NCBI GenBank assembly: GCA_021788415.1
Contig: JAJYKR010000001.1
Location: forward strand, 392,682 to 456,681
Length of the DNA stretch: 64,000 nucleotides
From: an archaeon
GTDB taxonomy: Archaea > Thermoproteota > Nitrososphaeria > Nitrososphaerales > UBA183
Direction: 5' to 3'
Positions 1 to 8,952 of the stretch are shown one piece after another (position 1 is the stretch's first letter; every line of letters begins with the position of its first letter). The notes under the pieces were generated by a model. That model was not told where the DNA came from and made no database searches. It saw only the letters and a program-made list of their open reading frames with translations. The translations under genes and the position numbers were made by a program.

Positions 1-1
1 C

Positions 2-301
2 CTCTCTGACATATTCTCTGACGCGAAGGAGACAGGCGCCCTGGTCCTGGGGGGAGGGATCTCCAAGCACCACACGATCTGGTGGGCCCAATTCAGGGGG
101 GGCCTGGACTGGGCCTGCTACGTCTCGACCGCCCAGGAGACCGACGGCTCCCTCAGCGGCGCACGCATCAGGGAGGCCGTGTCCTGGGGGAAGGTGAAGG
201 TCAAGGCCAGGCAGGCGAGCATAGACGCCGAGGTGACCACCGTCCTCCCTTTCATCGTGTCCTACGGGCTGACCAGGCGCAAGAAGCCGCAGACTCCTTA
301 A
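2..301 (+). CDS. dys: Deoxyhypusine synthase, C-terminal part (5' end outside window)
   Basis: This is the last 99 residues of deoxyhypusine synthase, which transfers the aminobutyl group of spermidine to a lysine of aIF5A. The visible part carries the family's characteristic C-terminal segment [20 protein letters not shown], with the lysine that forms the covalent enzyme intermediate, followed by [19 protein letters not shown]. The frame is open from the first bases of the window to the TAA at 299-301, so the start lies upstream. The pyrophosphatase gene follows 36 nt later on the same strand. Identification is from motif recognition and is firm. Confidence 0.9.
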   Translation, partial: LSDIFSDAKETGALVLGGGISKHHTIWWAQFRGGLDWACYVSTAQETDGSLSGARIREAVSWGKVKVKARQASIDAEVTTVLPFIVSYGLTRRKKPQTP

Positions 302-337
302 TTCTTTTAAGGGGAACTTCAAAGGCGCACCGTTCGA

Positions 338-2506
338 TTGGCTTTCGACTACGGCTACCTCGCGGTCGGCGGCTCCGGGGTCGCGCTCCTCTACGCCCTC
401 TACCTGGTGTACTCGGTCAGGAAGCAGGACCAGGGGAACGCCAAGATGGTCGAGATATCCACCGCCGTGAGGCAGGGGGCCGACGAGTTCCTCAGGAGGG
501 AGTACAGGGTGATAACCCCCATCGCCGCGGTCATCGCCGTTCTGATCTTCGTCTTCATCGACATCCCGCTGAAGACCAACGGGGCCACGGCCGCGGGGTT
601 CCTGGTCGGGGCGTTCCTCTCGGCGCTGGCTGGGTACGTGGGCATGGCGATGACCGTCCGCACCAGCTCCAGGACCGCCGAGGCCGCACGGAAGGGGCTG
701 GGGAGCGCGCTGACCGTCGCCTTCAGGGGAGGGGGGGTCATGGGGATGGCGGTGGTGGGGTTCGGGCTGCTCGGGGTCTCGCTCTTCTACATAGTCTTCC
801 AGGGGGTCATAGTCACCACCCCGGCGATCCTGGCCGGGCTCGGGTTCGGCGCTTCTCTGATCGCCATGTTCATGAGGGTCTCCGGAGGCATCTACACGAA
901 GGCGGCCGACGTCGGGGCCGACCTGGTGGGGAAGACCGAGGCGGGGATCCCAGAGGACGACCCGCGCAACCCGGCTGTCATCGCTGACAACGTGGGGGAC
1001 AACGTAGGTGACTGCGCCGGCATGGGGGCCGACATCTACGAGTCCTTCGTCGTGATCTCCGTCGCGGCCCTCATCCTCGCGGCCCTCATCACATCTGGGA
1101 GCTCGGCCTTCGGCTCCCTCGCTTCGCTCATGACGGCCGACCAGCTCTTCGTCTTCCCGCTCCTCCTCGGCGCTTCGGGGATCGTCGGGTCGATCCTCGG
1201 GGGGCTCTACATCAGGAAGAGCATCTCGAAGAACCCCATGGGCGCGCTCAACACGTCCCTGCTGATCTCCGCCGTGATCGCCGTGGCCATAGACGCCGTG
1301 GCCAGCGAGTACGTCTTCAAGGGGAGCTCGCTGGGGTGGTCCCTGCTGGCCAGCTCGATAGTGGGCATCGTCGTCGTGGTGGCCATCGAGAGGGTGGCCG
1401 ACTACTTCACGTCCTACAACTACAAGCCGGTGAAGTTCGTGGCCGAGGCCAGCCAGACCGGGGCCGCGACCAACTTCCTCGCGGGCTTCTCCACGGGGCT
1501 CCAGAGCACGGCGCCCTCTGCCGTGGTCCTTGTGCTCGCGATACTCATTTCCTATTTCATAGGGTACTACGCCACCCCCTCGACCGTGGCCGAGTCGTCG
1601 AGGATACTCGTCGGGGTCTACAGCACGGCGGTGGCGGCCATGGCCGAGCTCTCGCTCACCGGCGTGATAATGTCGATAGACTCCTTCGGCCCGATCACCG
1701 ACAACGCCAACGGCATCGTCGAGATGGCGGGGCTGGAGGCGGGGGTGAGGGAGGTGACCGACGAGCTCGACGCGGTCGGGAACACCACCAAGGCGACCAC
1801 CAAGGCCTTCGCGGTGATGTCCGCGGCCCTGGCCGCGGTGGCCCTCTTCTTCGCCTTCCAGGACGAGGCTAACACGCTCATCGCGCAGCACGACCTCTTC
1901 GCGAAGTACGGCCTCGCCCAGGGGGCGACCCTCACCTTCGCCCTGAGCGACCCGAGGGTGGTGATAGGCATCTTCATAGGAGCCCTGCTGCCGTTCTACT
2001 TCTCGAGCTTCCTGATCCAGGCCGTCGGCCGGGCGGCCATCAAGATGGTGAACGAGGTAAGGCGCCAGTTCAAGGAGATACCCGGGATCATGGAGGGGAC
2101 GGCGAAGCCTGACTACGCCAGGTGCGTCGGCATCAGCACCACGGCCGCGCTGAGGGAGCTCGCAAAGCCCGCCCTCCTCGCAGTGGCCACGCCGCTGGTG
2201 GTAGGGTTCATCCTCGGCCCGCTGGCCCTCGGCGGCCTCCTCATCGGCAGCGTCGCGTCCGGGGTCTTCCTGGCCTTCATGATGACCAACGGCGGGGCTG
2301 CCTGGGACAACGCGAAGAAGTACATCGAGCTCGGGAACTACGGCGGGAAGAAGACCCCGGTCCACGCCGCGGCCGTGATGGGGGACACGGTGGGCGACCC
2401 GTTCAAGGACACCGCCGGCCCGGCCATCAACTCGCTGATCAAGGTCCTGAACACCATCTCCATAGTGTTCATCTCCGCCATAGTCCTCTTCGCCCTGTTC
2501 GTGTAG
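338..2506 (+). CDS. hppA: Membrane-bound proton-pumping pyrophosphatase, K+-independent type
   Basis: A 722-residue integral membrane pyrophosphatase with about 16 hydrophobic segments, which couples PPi hydrolysis to ion pumping. The catalytic loop DVGADLVGKTEAGIPEDD and the following NVGDNVGDCAGMGADIYES are intact, as is the C-terminal DTVGDPFKDTAGPA. In the segment GNTTKATTKAF the diagnostic position is Lys, with Thr three residues later. In characterised homologues Lys replaces the Ala of K+-dependent enzymes, so this one should be K+-independent and pump H+. The start is TTG at 338, 31 nt after a TATA-like CTTTTAAGG. Length is typical for the family. The proton-pumping assignment is inference from that residue pair. 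Confidence 0.95.
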   Translation: MAFDYGYLAVGGSGVALLYALYLVYSVRKQDQGNAKMVEISTAVRQGADEFLRREYRVITPIAAVIAVLIFVFIDIPLKTNGATAAGFLVGAFLSALAGYVGMAMTVRTSSRTAEAARKGLGSALTVAFRGGGVMGMAVVGFGLLGVSLFYIVFQGVIVTTPAILAGLGFGASLIAMFMRVSGGIYTKAADVGADLVGKTEAGIPEDDPRNPAVIADNVGDNVGDCAGMGADIYESFVVISVAALILAALITSGSSAFGSLASLMTADQLFVFPLLLGASGIVGSILGGLYIRKSISKNPMGALNTSLLISAVIAVAIDAVASEYVFKGSSLGWSLLASSIVGIVVVVAIERVADYFTSYNYKPVKFVAEASQTGAATNFLAGFSTGLQSTAPSAVVLVLAILISYFIGYYATPSTVAESSRILVGVYSTAVAAMAELSLTGVIMSIDSFGPITDNANGIVEMAGLEAGVREVTDELDAVGNTTKATTKAFAVMSAALAAVALFFAFQDEANTLIAQHDLFAKYGLAQGATLTFALSDPRVVIGIFIGALLPFYFSSFLIQAVGRAAIKMVNEVRRQFKEIPGIMEGTAKPDYARCVGISTTAALRELAKPALLAVATPLVVGFILGPLALGGLLIGSVASGVFLAFMMTNGGAAWDNAKKYIELGNYGGKKTPVHAAAVMGDTVGDPFKDTAGPAINSLIKVLNTISIVFISAIVLFALFV

Positions 2507-2861
2507 GGACGAGTGGGCGGCGGCGAAGGCGCGGCCGTCCGCCTCGCACTGTCAGCCGTCGGTTCGATGGGGACATGCTGGCGGGGTCCGAGGGAGGGTG
2601 GGAGTCACTCCTTCCCAGCGACCCCCTCGGCCAGGGTTCCTATTCCAAATCAGAAGGTGGGGATGGGACTCACGGCGGCACCGCCGCTTTCGGACCCATG
2701 TGAATGCGCTCACTGACGGCCGTCACTGCAGGCGCACGCGTAACCGCTCCGCCACCCCACCGCGAGGGCGCCTCGCCGTTGACGATAATTATGCGTTGCA
2801 CGGGGCGCCCGGGGACCCCCCAAGGCAAGAGTAATAGCGCGGCCCGGCCCCCCGTAGGGCC
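2507..2861. other. Intergenic region, 355 nt
   Basis: No credible gene was found on either strand. A short GC-rich hairpin (GGCGGCACCGCCGC) lies near 2677. The TATA-like box GAGTAATAGC at about 2827-2836 lies 30 nt before the ATG of the next gene. I looked for a tRNA around GGTTCGATGG (2560s), but the flanking stems do not pair. A non-coding RNA cannot be excluded by eye. Confidence 0.4.
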
Positions 2862-3845
2862 ATGAGCACCGACGAAGGGAACGTCTTCCCGGGGAACTGG
2901 GACGTCGTCTCCGAGACCCTCCTGAGGACCTACGACCTCTGGTTCCCCCAGAACTGGGCCCCGGCCGACCTCCCCTGGGACGAGTGCGACGCCAAGAACT
3001 TCTCCTCGGACGAGGGGGTGGCCCAGGCATACTGGCTCTCCAAGCTCGCGCTCTTCGAGAAGTCGGGGATAGGAGCCTTCGGGGCCGCGGCCGTCCAGGC
3101 CGCCACGCACCAGTTCGAGGACCCGACCAAGAAGTTCCTGTCCGCCGTGGCCTTCGACGAATGCAGGCACGACGAGGTGTGCCGCAGGGCCTGCGCCCGG
3201 GTCTGCCCCAACTTCCCCTACAGGTTCAAGCCCAAGTCCCAGCTCGAGGAAAAGGCACACCGGAACATCATGGCCCTCTACGAGAACGGCGCCCGCTACT
3301 GGAGCGCCTTCAACCAGGCCTGGGGGAAGTACCCGCTGGAGCTGATATTCTCGAGCTTCTTCTTCGCCGAGATCGGCGCCCAGCTCATCTTCAAGGAGGT
3401 GGGGGAGAGGTCCACCAACAAGGTCTACGCGACCGCGTTCAAGAGCATCACCAGGGACGAGTCCCGCCACCTCACGGGCACCCTGGCCATGCTCGAGCGG
3501 CTCGCGGAGAGGATGAGCAAGGACGACAAGTCGAAGATCTCCAGGCAGCTCAAGCACGGCTTCATCTACCTCTCCCCGCTGCTCTTCAAGCCGATGAGCG
3601 ACTTCTGGAAGCTCCCCGAGGACTTCTTCGAGTACGACCAGAAGCTCGAGGAGCTGGCCGCCAGGTCCGGGCTGGGCGTCCCCAAAGTGGAGGACAGGTC
3701 CGACGCCTGGCTGAAGGCCATATCACGCCACAGGTCGAAGATAGAGGAGCTGGGGATACCCGTCCCGGAGATCAAGGAGATAGGCCTGGCGGGGCTCGAA
3801 GTGAGCGTGAACAAGGGCGACGAGATAATCGCTACGCCGCTCTAG
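2862..3845 (+). CDS. Ferritin-like di-iron protein (R2/monooxygenase-like fold)
   Basis: A soluble, all-helical protein of 327 residues with two E-x-x-H motifs, FDECRHDEV (about residue 98) and RDESRHLTG (about residue 200). A glutamate in FFFAEIGAQ (about residue 170) and acidic residues near residue 50 could complete a carboxylate-bridged di-iron site, as in ribonucleotide reductase R2, AurF-type N-oxygenases and related oxygenases. No reductase or ferredoxin subunit is adjacent, so the substrate cannot be guessed. The ATG at 2862 is 30 nt after a TATA-like box. The gene converges on the MFS gene and their 3' ends overlap by 14 nt. The fold assignment is reasonable; the function is unknown. 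Confidence 0.7.
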   Translation: MSTDEGNVFPGNWDVVSETLLRTYDLWFPQNWAPADLPWDECDAKNFSSDEGVAQAYWLSKLALFEKSGIGAFGAAAVQAATHQFEDPTKKFLSAVAFDECRHDEVCRRACARVCPNFPYRFKPKSQLEEKAHRNIMALYENGARYWSAFNQAWGKYPLELIFSSFFFAEIGAQLIFKEVGERSTNKVYATAFKSITRDESRHLTGTLAMLERLAERMSKDDKSKISRQLKHGFIYLSPLLFKPMSDFWKLPEDFFEYDQKLEELAARSGLGVPKVEDRSDAWLKAISRHRSKIEELGIPVPEIKEIGLAGLEVSVNKGDEIIATPL

Positions 3846-5013
3846 GCCGCCAGCTCTCCACCATGAGCAGGACAGGCACCACGAACACCAGGGTGAGCGC
3901 CCCGCTCCAGAGCCATCCCGCCTGGTAGCCGTACCCGTCGACCAGGTAGGAGAAGAATATCGGGGGGAAGAACGACCCGGTCAGGGACAGGCTGTTGACC
4001 CAGGCCACCGCCAGGCTCTCGTACTCCTTCCCCGCCCTGTTGAGCTCCCTCGCCCCCGCGAAGGCGAAGGTGTAGCCGATCCCGGACACCAGGCCCCCCA
4101 GCCCCGAGCAGACGGCTGCGGCCGGCACCGACGGGTAGGCGGCCAGGGCGAGGGCGGCGGCGCTCCCCGCCAGGGACGCGACCATCACCATCCTGTGCTT
4201 CGAGAGGACGTCGAAGGCGCGCCCTCCCCAGAGCGAAGTGAAGATGGGGACGACGTAGACCAGGGACGTCACCCCGCTGGCGAGGGCCCCTGAAGCGGAG
4301 AGCGACTTCACACCGTAGAGGGTCATGAACCCGGCGATGTCCGTGGCCGCCACCCCGAACCCCACCGTCCCCAGCCCAAGGAGGATCAGCTGCCTGTCGC
4401 GGATCACAGCTCGGAGCGCCTTCCTGTCCACCCTGGGGACCTTCCCCACGGCCGCCCCGGGGACGAAGAGAGCCACGAGGACCCCGGTCGCCAACCCCAT
4501 GACCCCAGCCAGCAGCAGGCTCGGCCTCCAGCCGGTCACCGTCGCGAGGACCACCCAGCCGAATATGCCTGCGATTCCCCCGATATCGAAGGCGGAGTTC
4601 ATCACCCCGACCCCCATCCCGGACTTGCCTCCGCGGAGCAGCCCCGCGATTATGATGACAGAAGGTGCGAACACGAAGGCCATCCCCGACCCGACGACGA
4701 ACCTGAGGACAGCGACTTCGACGACGCCCGCGGCGACGGACGTGGCGAGGACCGCGGACGAGGAGAGGAATATCCCGACCACCACGACCCTCTTTGGTCC
4801 CCACCTGGCTGCGAGCAACCCGCCCGGGACCTGCAGCAGCCCGAGGCCAAGGTAGAACGTCGCGGTGACGAGCCCGAGCCCCGTCACCCCCGCCCTGAGG
4901 TCCGGCCCCATCAGGTAGAAGATCGCGCCGACGTTGACCCAGTTGATCGCGTAGATGGCCCGGGCGACGACCAGCGACCCGAGGGCACGCCGGCTCTGCA
5001 TGGAGCGGATCAA
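3832..5013 (-). CDS. Major facilitator superfamily transporter
   Basis: A protein of about 393 residues with some 12 hydrophobic segments and the MFS loop signature GGLLAARWGPKRVVVVG (about residue 70) between TM2 and TM3. It should be a secondary transporter; the substrate is unknown. A TATA-like ATTATAGG on the minus strand (plus positions about 5041-5048) favours the in-frame TTG at 5013; the ATG four codons later (5001) is an alternative. Longer in-frame extensions upstream lie before the promoter and were not used. The 3' end overlaps the convergent ferritin-like gene by 14 nt. Confidence 0.85.
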   Translation of the reverse strand: MIRSMQSRRALGSLVVARAIYAINWVNVGAIFYLMGPDLRAGVTGLGLVTATFYLGLGLLQVPGGLLAARWGPKRVVVVGIFLSSSAVLATSVAAGVVEVAVLRFVVGSGMAFVFAPSVIIIAGLLRGGKSGMGVGVMNSAFDIGGIAGIFGWVVLATVTGWRPSLLLAGVMGLATGVLVALFVPGAAVGKVPRVDRKALRAVIRDRQLILLGLGTVGFGVAATDIAGFMTLYGVKSLSASGALASGVTSLVYVVPIFTSLWGGRAFDVLSKHRMVMVASLAGSAAALALAAYPSVPAAAVCSGLGGLVSGIGYTFAFAGARELNRAGKEYESLAVAWVNSLSLTGSFFPPIFFSYLVDGYGYQAGWLWSGALTLVFVVPVLLMVESWRPRAA

Positions 5014-5379
5014 TCGCGGGACGCCCCCGGCCCCCGTCGCCCTATAATCGAATCGTAGGGTGTGGAATCTTGCTCCTCCAGAGCTGCGAGCCAAGAATAT
5101 GGTTCCTTGGTTGTAAATCGGCCCGCGGCCAAGGCTGCGCCAGGCGACTCGCTCCCACGGGCCGCGCCGCGATTGTCGAAATCAGAAATGCGAGACGGTA
5201 GGAGATGCCCGAAGCCGCCGAATCTCGAAGATTCTGGAACTCTTCTGCTTCGGTACCTAGGCGTTAGAATCCCAATTCGCCCCCAAAACCGCCCCAGAAC
5301 CGAAAAAACCTCAATTTGAGCCCCGTTGGCTCAGGTTTATATAGCAAACTGCTCGGATTGGCTGCCGAGGCAAATCGCA
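5014..5379. other. Intergenic region with divergent promoters
   Basis: 366 nt between the MFS gene (minus) and the small zinc-ribbon gene (plus). It contains a TATA-like box for the MFS gene at about 5041-5048 and another, GGTTTATATAGC, at about 5333-5345 serving the plus-strand gene. I saw no other coding or RNA structure. Confidence 0.5.
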
Positions 5380-5529
5380 GTGGTAACCGGATACTGCGTG
5401 TACGAGAAGAAGAAAAATCGGGAGATCAAGAATCCCAAGCAAATCAAACTGAAGAACGGCCGCCCCGCGATCAAGGGCATCTGCGCCTCGTGCGGCAAGG
5501 CCATCTTCAGGATTGGTAAGCTGAAGTAG
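5380..5529 (+). CDS. Small zinc-ribbon-like protein (DUF5679-type)
   Basis: A 49-residue protein from a GTG at 5380, about 40 nt after the TATA box TTTATATA. The body, KNPKQIKLKNGRPAIKG followed by CASCGKAIFRIG, matches the short DUF5679 proteins common in archaea and some bacteria, which usually carry two CxxC knuckles. Here the first knuckle reads YCVYEK, so its second cysteine is missing while the second knuckle CASC is intact. Metal binding may therefore be altered. An upstream in-frame TTG/ATG-type extension would precede the promoter and is unlikely. The function of the family is unknown. Confidence 0.7.
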   Translation: MVTGYCVYEKKKNREIKNPKQIKLKNGRPAIKGICASCGKAIFRIGKLK

Positions 5530-5717
5530 ATTCCAATCTCCCGTTCCTTTTATTTCGCCGACCCGAGCGCCGACTCTCTCCACAGGCTCTCCCGCACCAG
5601 CCGACTCCCTCCAGGCTCGAGCTTCGCCACGCGTCGACGCCGCGTTAGGGTTCGACGGTGCGCGGTTCCCGAACAGGTTCGGGAAGGCTTATCTCCTCGG
5701 GAACGCGCGCCCTGCCC

Positions 5718-7265
5718 GTGCGCACGGAGCGGTGCGTCGTACCTTCTATGGCGGTCATCCTTCTCCTCCTCGTCGGCGCAGCCGCTGCGCCCCTGGTGCT
5801 GCTCACCCCGGCGGCCCACGCTGCGAACGTTATCTCGATCACCACGTCCGACGGTTCGACGGTGTGCCCCGGCTCCCTCGGGGGGACCTGGAGCGGCTCG
5901 ACCTGCACCATGCCTGAGGCCACCATCCCGTCAGGAACCACCTTAGATGTGGGTGCCGGGGTTGATGTCACTGCCACCAACAACTACATCGGCATCTCCA
6001 ACAGCGGCATCATCAACAACTACGGGACGATAAGCGGCACCGCCGGCACCGACGGCATCCTCAACGCCGCCACCATCAACAACCACGGGACGATGGACGG
6101 CATCGGCGTCAACGGCATCGGGATCCGCAACAACGGCGGCGCCATCAACAACGACGGGACGATGACCGGCGCCGTCTCTGGCCTCATCGCCGGCACCGGC
6201 ATCTACAACACCGGCACCATCAACAACGACGGGGCGATGGACAGCACCGCCAGCGGCGGTGCCATCGACCTCGGCTTATACAACGGCGGCACCATCAACG
6301 ACTACTGCGGCGTCACGCCATCATCCCCGGCATTTTCGGGCAACTCCCTCAACGCCATCGCCTGCTATACCGTCACCTTCGACCAGAGCGGCATCCCCAC
6401 CACCGGCGTGACTTGGGGGGTCACGGTGACCTGGCCCTTCGGCGCGACCGACCACACAGGCACAGGGGGAAGCATAGCAGTCCCCAGTCTCGGGGGCTCT
6501 CTCACCTACTCCTTGGACACTCCGGTGACGGGCTCGGTCGCGACCTACGTCTGCATCACCGGATGCACCGGGACGCCCACGGTGTCGGCCGCTGTGACCT
6601 TCCTTGCCGCCTACGTCGCCGAGACCACTACATCCGTCTTCGTGTCCCCGACCTCCGTCAGCAATGGGACGTCCGTCACCTACTCCGCCACGGTCTCCCC
6701 CAGCACCGCGACCGGGACCGTGGCCTTCACCGTAGGGTCCACGGCCCTGTGCACGGCGACGCTCTCGGGAGGCGCTGGGAATTGTGCTTCCACCAAAGCC
6801 CCGGTGGGATCTGACACGGTGACGGGGACCTATTCGGGGGACACAACCGACGCGGTCTCCTCTGGGGCGGCGAGCCTCGACGTGTCCTCGTTGCCTTCAC
6901 CACCACCTCCCATCCCCTCCTACGCCATGCCGCCTGTGCTCAACCTCACCACCTACGGGAACCTTTCCTTAACCGCGCATAAGGTCGGGATGATCGGCGG
7001 AGGCCAGGTCATCTACAACATCCCCTCCATCAACCAGACCCTCCTGAACGGGGAGCTGACCCAGGGGAACTTCGACCTCTTCCCGAACGCCATGAGCGTC
7101 TGCTCCACCCAGCTCTACGGCCAGACTTACATCAGGGTCAGCGGCTTCTCCGCGATGTCCTGGGGGGCGGGGCTCACCAACTCCACGGAGTTCGTCTTCG
7201 GCTCCTACGTGTCCTACCTGACAGGGGCCCAGGGGTGGCCGGCCGAGCCTGCCTGCGTCAGCTGA
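5718..7265 (+). CDS. Secreted or cell-surface protein with beta-helix-like repeats and an Ig-like domain
   Basis: A 515-residue exported protein. It has an N-terminal signal peptide (positively charged start, then VILLLLVGAAAAPLVLL, cleavage near AHA). Residues about 90-215 hold six or so degenerate repeats of the form (A/G)xINNxGTM(D/T)G, which look like a right-handed beta-helix as in filamentous adhesins. A bacterial Ig-like domain (TTTSVFVSPTSVSNGTSVTY onward) and a Pro-rich linker follow, then a C-terminal domain of unknown type. No C-terminal membrane anchor is visible. The GTG start at 5718 lies 27 nt after the TATA-like CTTATCT; the ATG at 5748 is an alternative. Role in attachment or the cell envelope is inference. 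Confidence 0.7.
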   Translation: MRTERCVVPSMAVILLLLVGAAAAPLVLLTPAAHAANVISITTSDGSTVCPGSLGGTWSGSTCTMPEATIPSGTTLDVGAGVDVTATNNYIGISNSGIINNYGTISGTAGTDGILNAATINNHGTMDGIGVNGIGIRNNGGAINNDGTMTGAVSGLIAGTGIYNTGTINNDGAMDSTASGGAIDLGLYNGGTINDYCGVTPSSPAFSGNSLNAIACYTVTFDQSGIPTTGVTWGVTVTWPFGATDHTGTGGSIAVPSLGGSLTYSLDTPVTGSVATYVCITGCTGTPTVSAAVTFLAAYVAETTTSVFVSPTSVSNGTSVTYSATVSPSTATGTVAFTVGSTALCTATLSGGAGNCASTKAPVGSDTVTGTYSGDTTDAVSSGAASLDVSSLPSPPPPIPSYAMPPVLNLTTYGNLSLTAHKVGMIGGGQVIYNIPSINQTLLNGELTQGNFDLFPNAMSVCSTQLYGQTYIRVSGFSAMSWGAGLTNSTEFVFGSYVSYLTGAQGWPAEPACVS

Positions 7266-7491
7266 GGATGGCGCAGTCCGCACTTTCCGTGGCCGCGTCT
7301 CTGCCGTCCCTGTTCGCCGGCTCTTGCCCTGATGGACAGAAACCATCGCGGCGCCTCCAGATGGCCGCTCCAGGGACCCAGATTGGACGCGTCCTGCAGG
7401 TTCGGCGGTCGGACCCGGGCCTCGGCCCCAGCCTTGCCGCTCTCCCGCACCCACTCCCCTTTTATCAGAACGGGCCGAAGCCCCCGGGACC

Positions 7492-8913
7492 TTGCTCAAG
7501 CTCTTCAACAGCCTCGGCCGGGAGCTGCAGGAGTTCAAGCCGATCAGGGAGGGGGAGGTCAGGGTCTACAACTGCGGCCCCACCGTGTGGAACTACGCCC
7601 ACATAGGGAACTTCCGGACCTTCGTCTTCTACGACGTGCTGAGGCGTCACCTGAAGTTCAAGGGGTACAGGGTCACGTCGGTGATGAACATCACGGACGT
7701 GGAGGACAAGATAATCAAGGGGATCAGGCAGACGGGCAGGTCCCTGAAGGAGCTCACCGACTTCTACGCGGGGGCCTTCCTCGAAGACCTGGCGTCCCTG
7801 AACATCGAGGGGATAGACGTCCTCCCGAGGGCGACGGCGCACCTTGAGGAGATGCTCGGGCTCATGCACAAGCTGGTGGAGAAGGGGTACGCGTACACGG
7901 CGCCCGACGGGTCCCTCTACTTCGACGTCTCGAAGTTCAAGGCCTACGGGGCCCTCTCCGGGGTCAAGCTGGACGCCCTGAGGCCGGCGGGGCGGGTCGC
8001 CAGCGACCACTACGAGGAGAAGAGGGAGGCCGCCGACTTCGCCCTCTGGAAGGCCTGGGACCCAGACGACGGCGACGTCTTCTGGGAGACCGACCTGGGC
8101 AAGGGGCGCCCCGGGTGGAGCGTCGAGTGCTCCGCGATGTCGATGAAGTACCTCGGCGAGACCTTCGACATCCACACAGGGGGGATGGACCTGAAGTTCC
8201 CTCACCACGAGAACGAGATAGCCCAGTCGGAGGCTGCCACGGGGAGGAAGTTCGTCAACTACTGGCTCCACTCCGAGTTCCTCAACGTACGCGGCGAGGA
8301 GATGCACAAGTCCAGGGGGAACTTCGTCACCCTGAGGGACCTGAAGGAGCAGGGTTGGGACCCCCTGACCATACGCGCCTTCCTGGTCTCCGCGAGGTAC
8401 AGGGACCAGATGGACCTGACCTCGGCCGCGCTCTCCCAGGCGAAGTCGCAGAGGGGGCGCCTGCAGGAGCTGGTGGCCAGGCTGAGGGGGGTCAAGGGAG
8501 GGACGCCTCGGGTCCCGGGAGCCGTCGGCGCCTTCCTCTCCGAGTTCGAGTCAGCCATGGACGACGACCTGAACACCCCACGGGCCCTGGCAGCCGCGCT
8601 GACGTTCACCAAGGACGCGAACGCCATGATCGACTCGGGGGAGATGGGGGGGCAGGGGGCGAGGGCCGCCCTGGACGCCCTGGCTAGGGCGGACTCGGTC
8701 CTCGGCATAATCGACTTCGGGGAGGAGGAGCTGGAGCCGGAGCTCGCGGGCCTGGTGAGGGAGAGGGAGGAAGCCAGGAAGAGGAAGGACTTCGTGGAGT
8801 CCGACAGGCTGCGCGCGAGGCTCCTGGACGCGGGGGTGGTGGTCGAGGACACCCCGGGGGGGACCAGGTGGAAGAAAGTTAACGGAAGGTCTCCTCCAGC
8901 TCAAATACAGTAA
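7492..8913 (+). CDS. cysS: Cysteinyl-tRNA synthetase
   Basis: Class I synthetase of 473 residues that charges tRNA-Cys. The HIGH motif appears as HIGN (YAHIGNFRTFVFYD, about residue 37) and KMSKS as HKSRGNFVT (about residue 270). Zinc-ligand positions are recognisable: Cys in YNCGPTVW, Cys in SVECSAMS, and HHENEIAQSE. The C-terminal DALR-like helical domain (LNTPRALAAALTF) is present. The start is TTG at 7492, 29 nt downstream of the TATA-like CTTTTATCA. The glycosidase-like gene follows after 39 nt with its own TATA box. Confidence 0.95.
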   Translation: MLKLFNSLGRELQEFKPIREGEVRVYNCGPTVWNYAHIGNFRTFVFYDVLRRHLKFKGYRVTSVMNITDVEDKIIKGIRQTGRSLKELTDFYAGAFLEDLASLNIEGIDVLPRATAHLEEMLGLMHKLVEKGYAYTAPDGSLYFDVSKFKAYGALSGVKLDALRPAGRVASDHYEEKREAADFALWKAWDPDDGDVFWETDLGKGRPGWSVECSAMSMKYLGETFDIHTGGMDLKFPHHENEIAQSEAATGRKFVNYWLHSEFLNVRGEEMHKSRGNFVTLRDLKEQGWDPLTIRAFLVSARYRDQMDLTSAALSQAKSQRGRLQELVARLRGVKGGTPRVPGAVGAFLSEFESAMDDDLNTPRALAAALTFTKDANAMIDSGEMGGQGARAALDALARADSVLGIIDFGEEELEPELAGLVREREEARKRKDFVESDRLRARLLDAGVVVEDTPGGTRWKKVNGRSPPAQIQ

Positions 8914-8952
8914 ATCCTCCACATATTATCCGCCACGCGCCCACTCTCCGGC

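Noticed and set aside
82..987. Long plus-strand Arg/Gly-rich reading frame overlapping the dys and hppA genes
   Set aside because: High G+C makes long spurious frames; composition is Arg/Gly/His-rich with no motif, and it overlaps recognised genes in another frame. Many similar frames across the window were ignored for the same reason.
2550..2600. Possible tRNA T-arm around GGTTCGATGG
   Set aside because: The five bases on each side of the loop do not pair and no acceptor or anticodon stem could be drawn.
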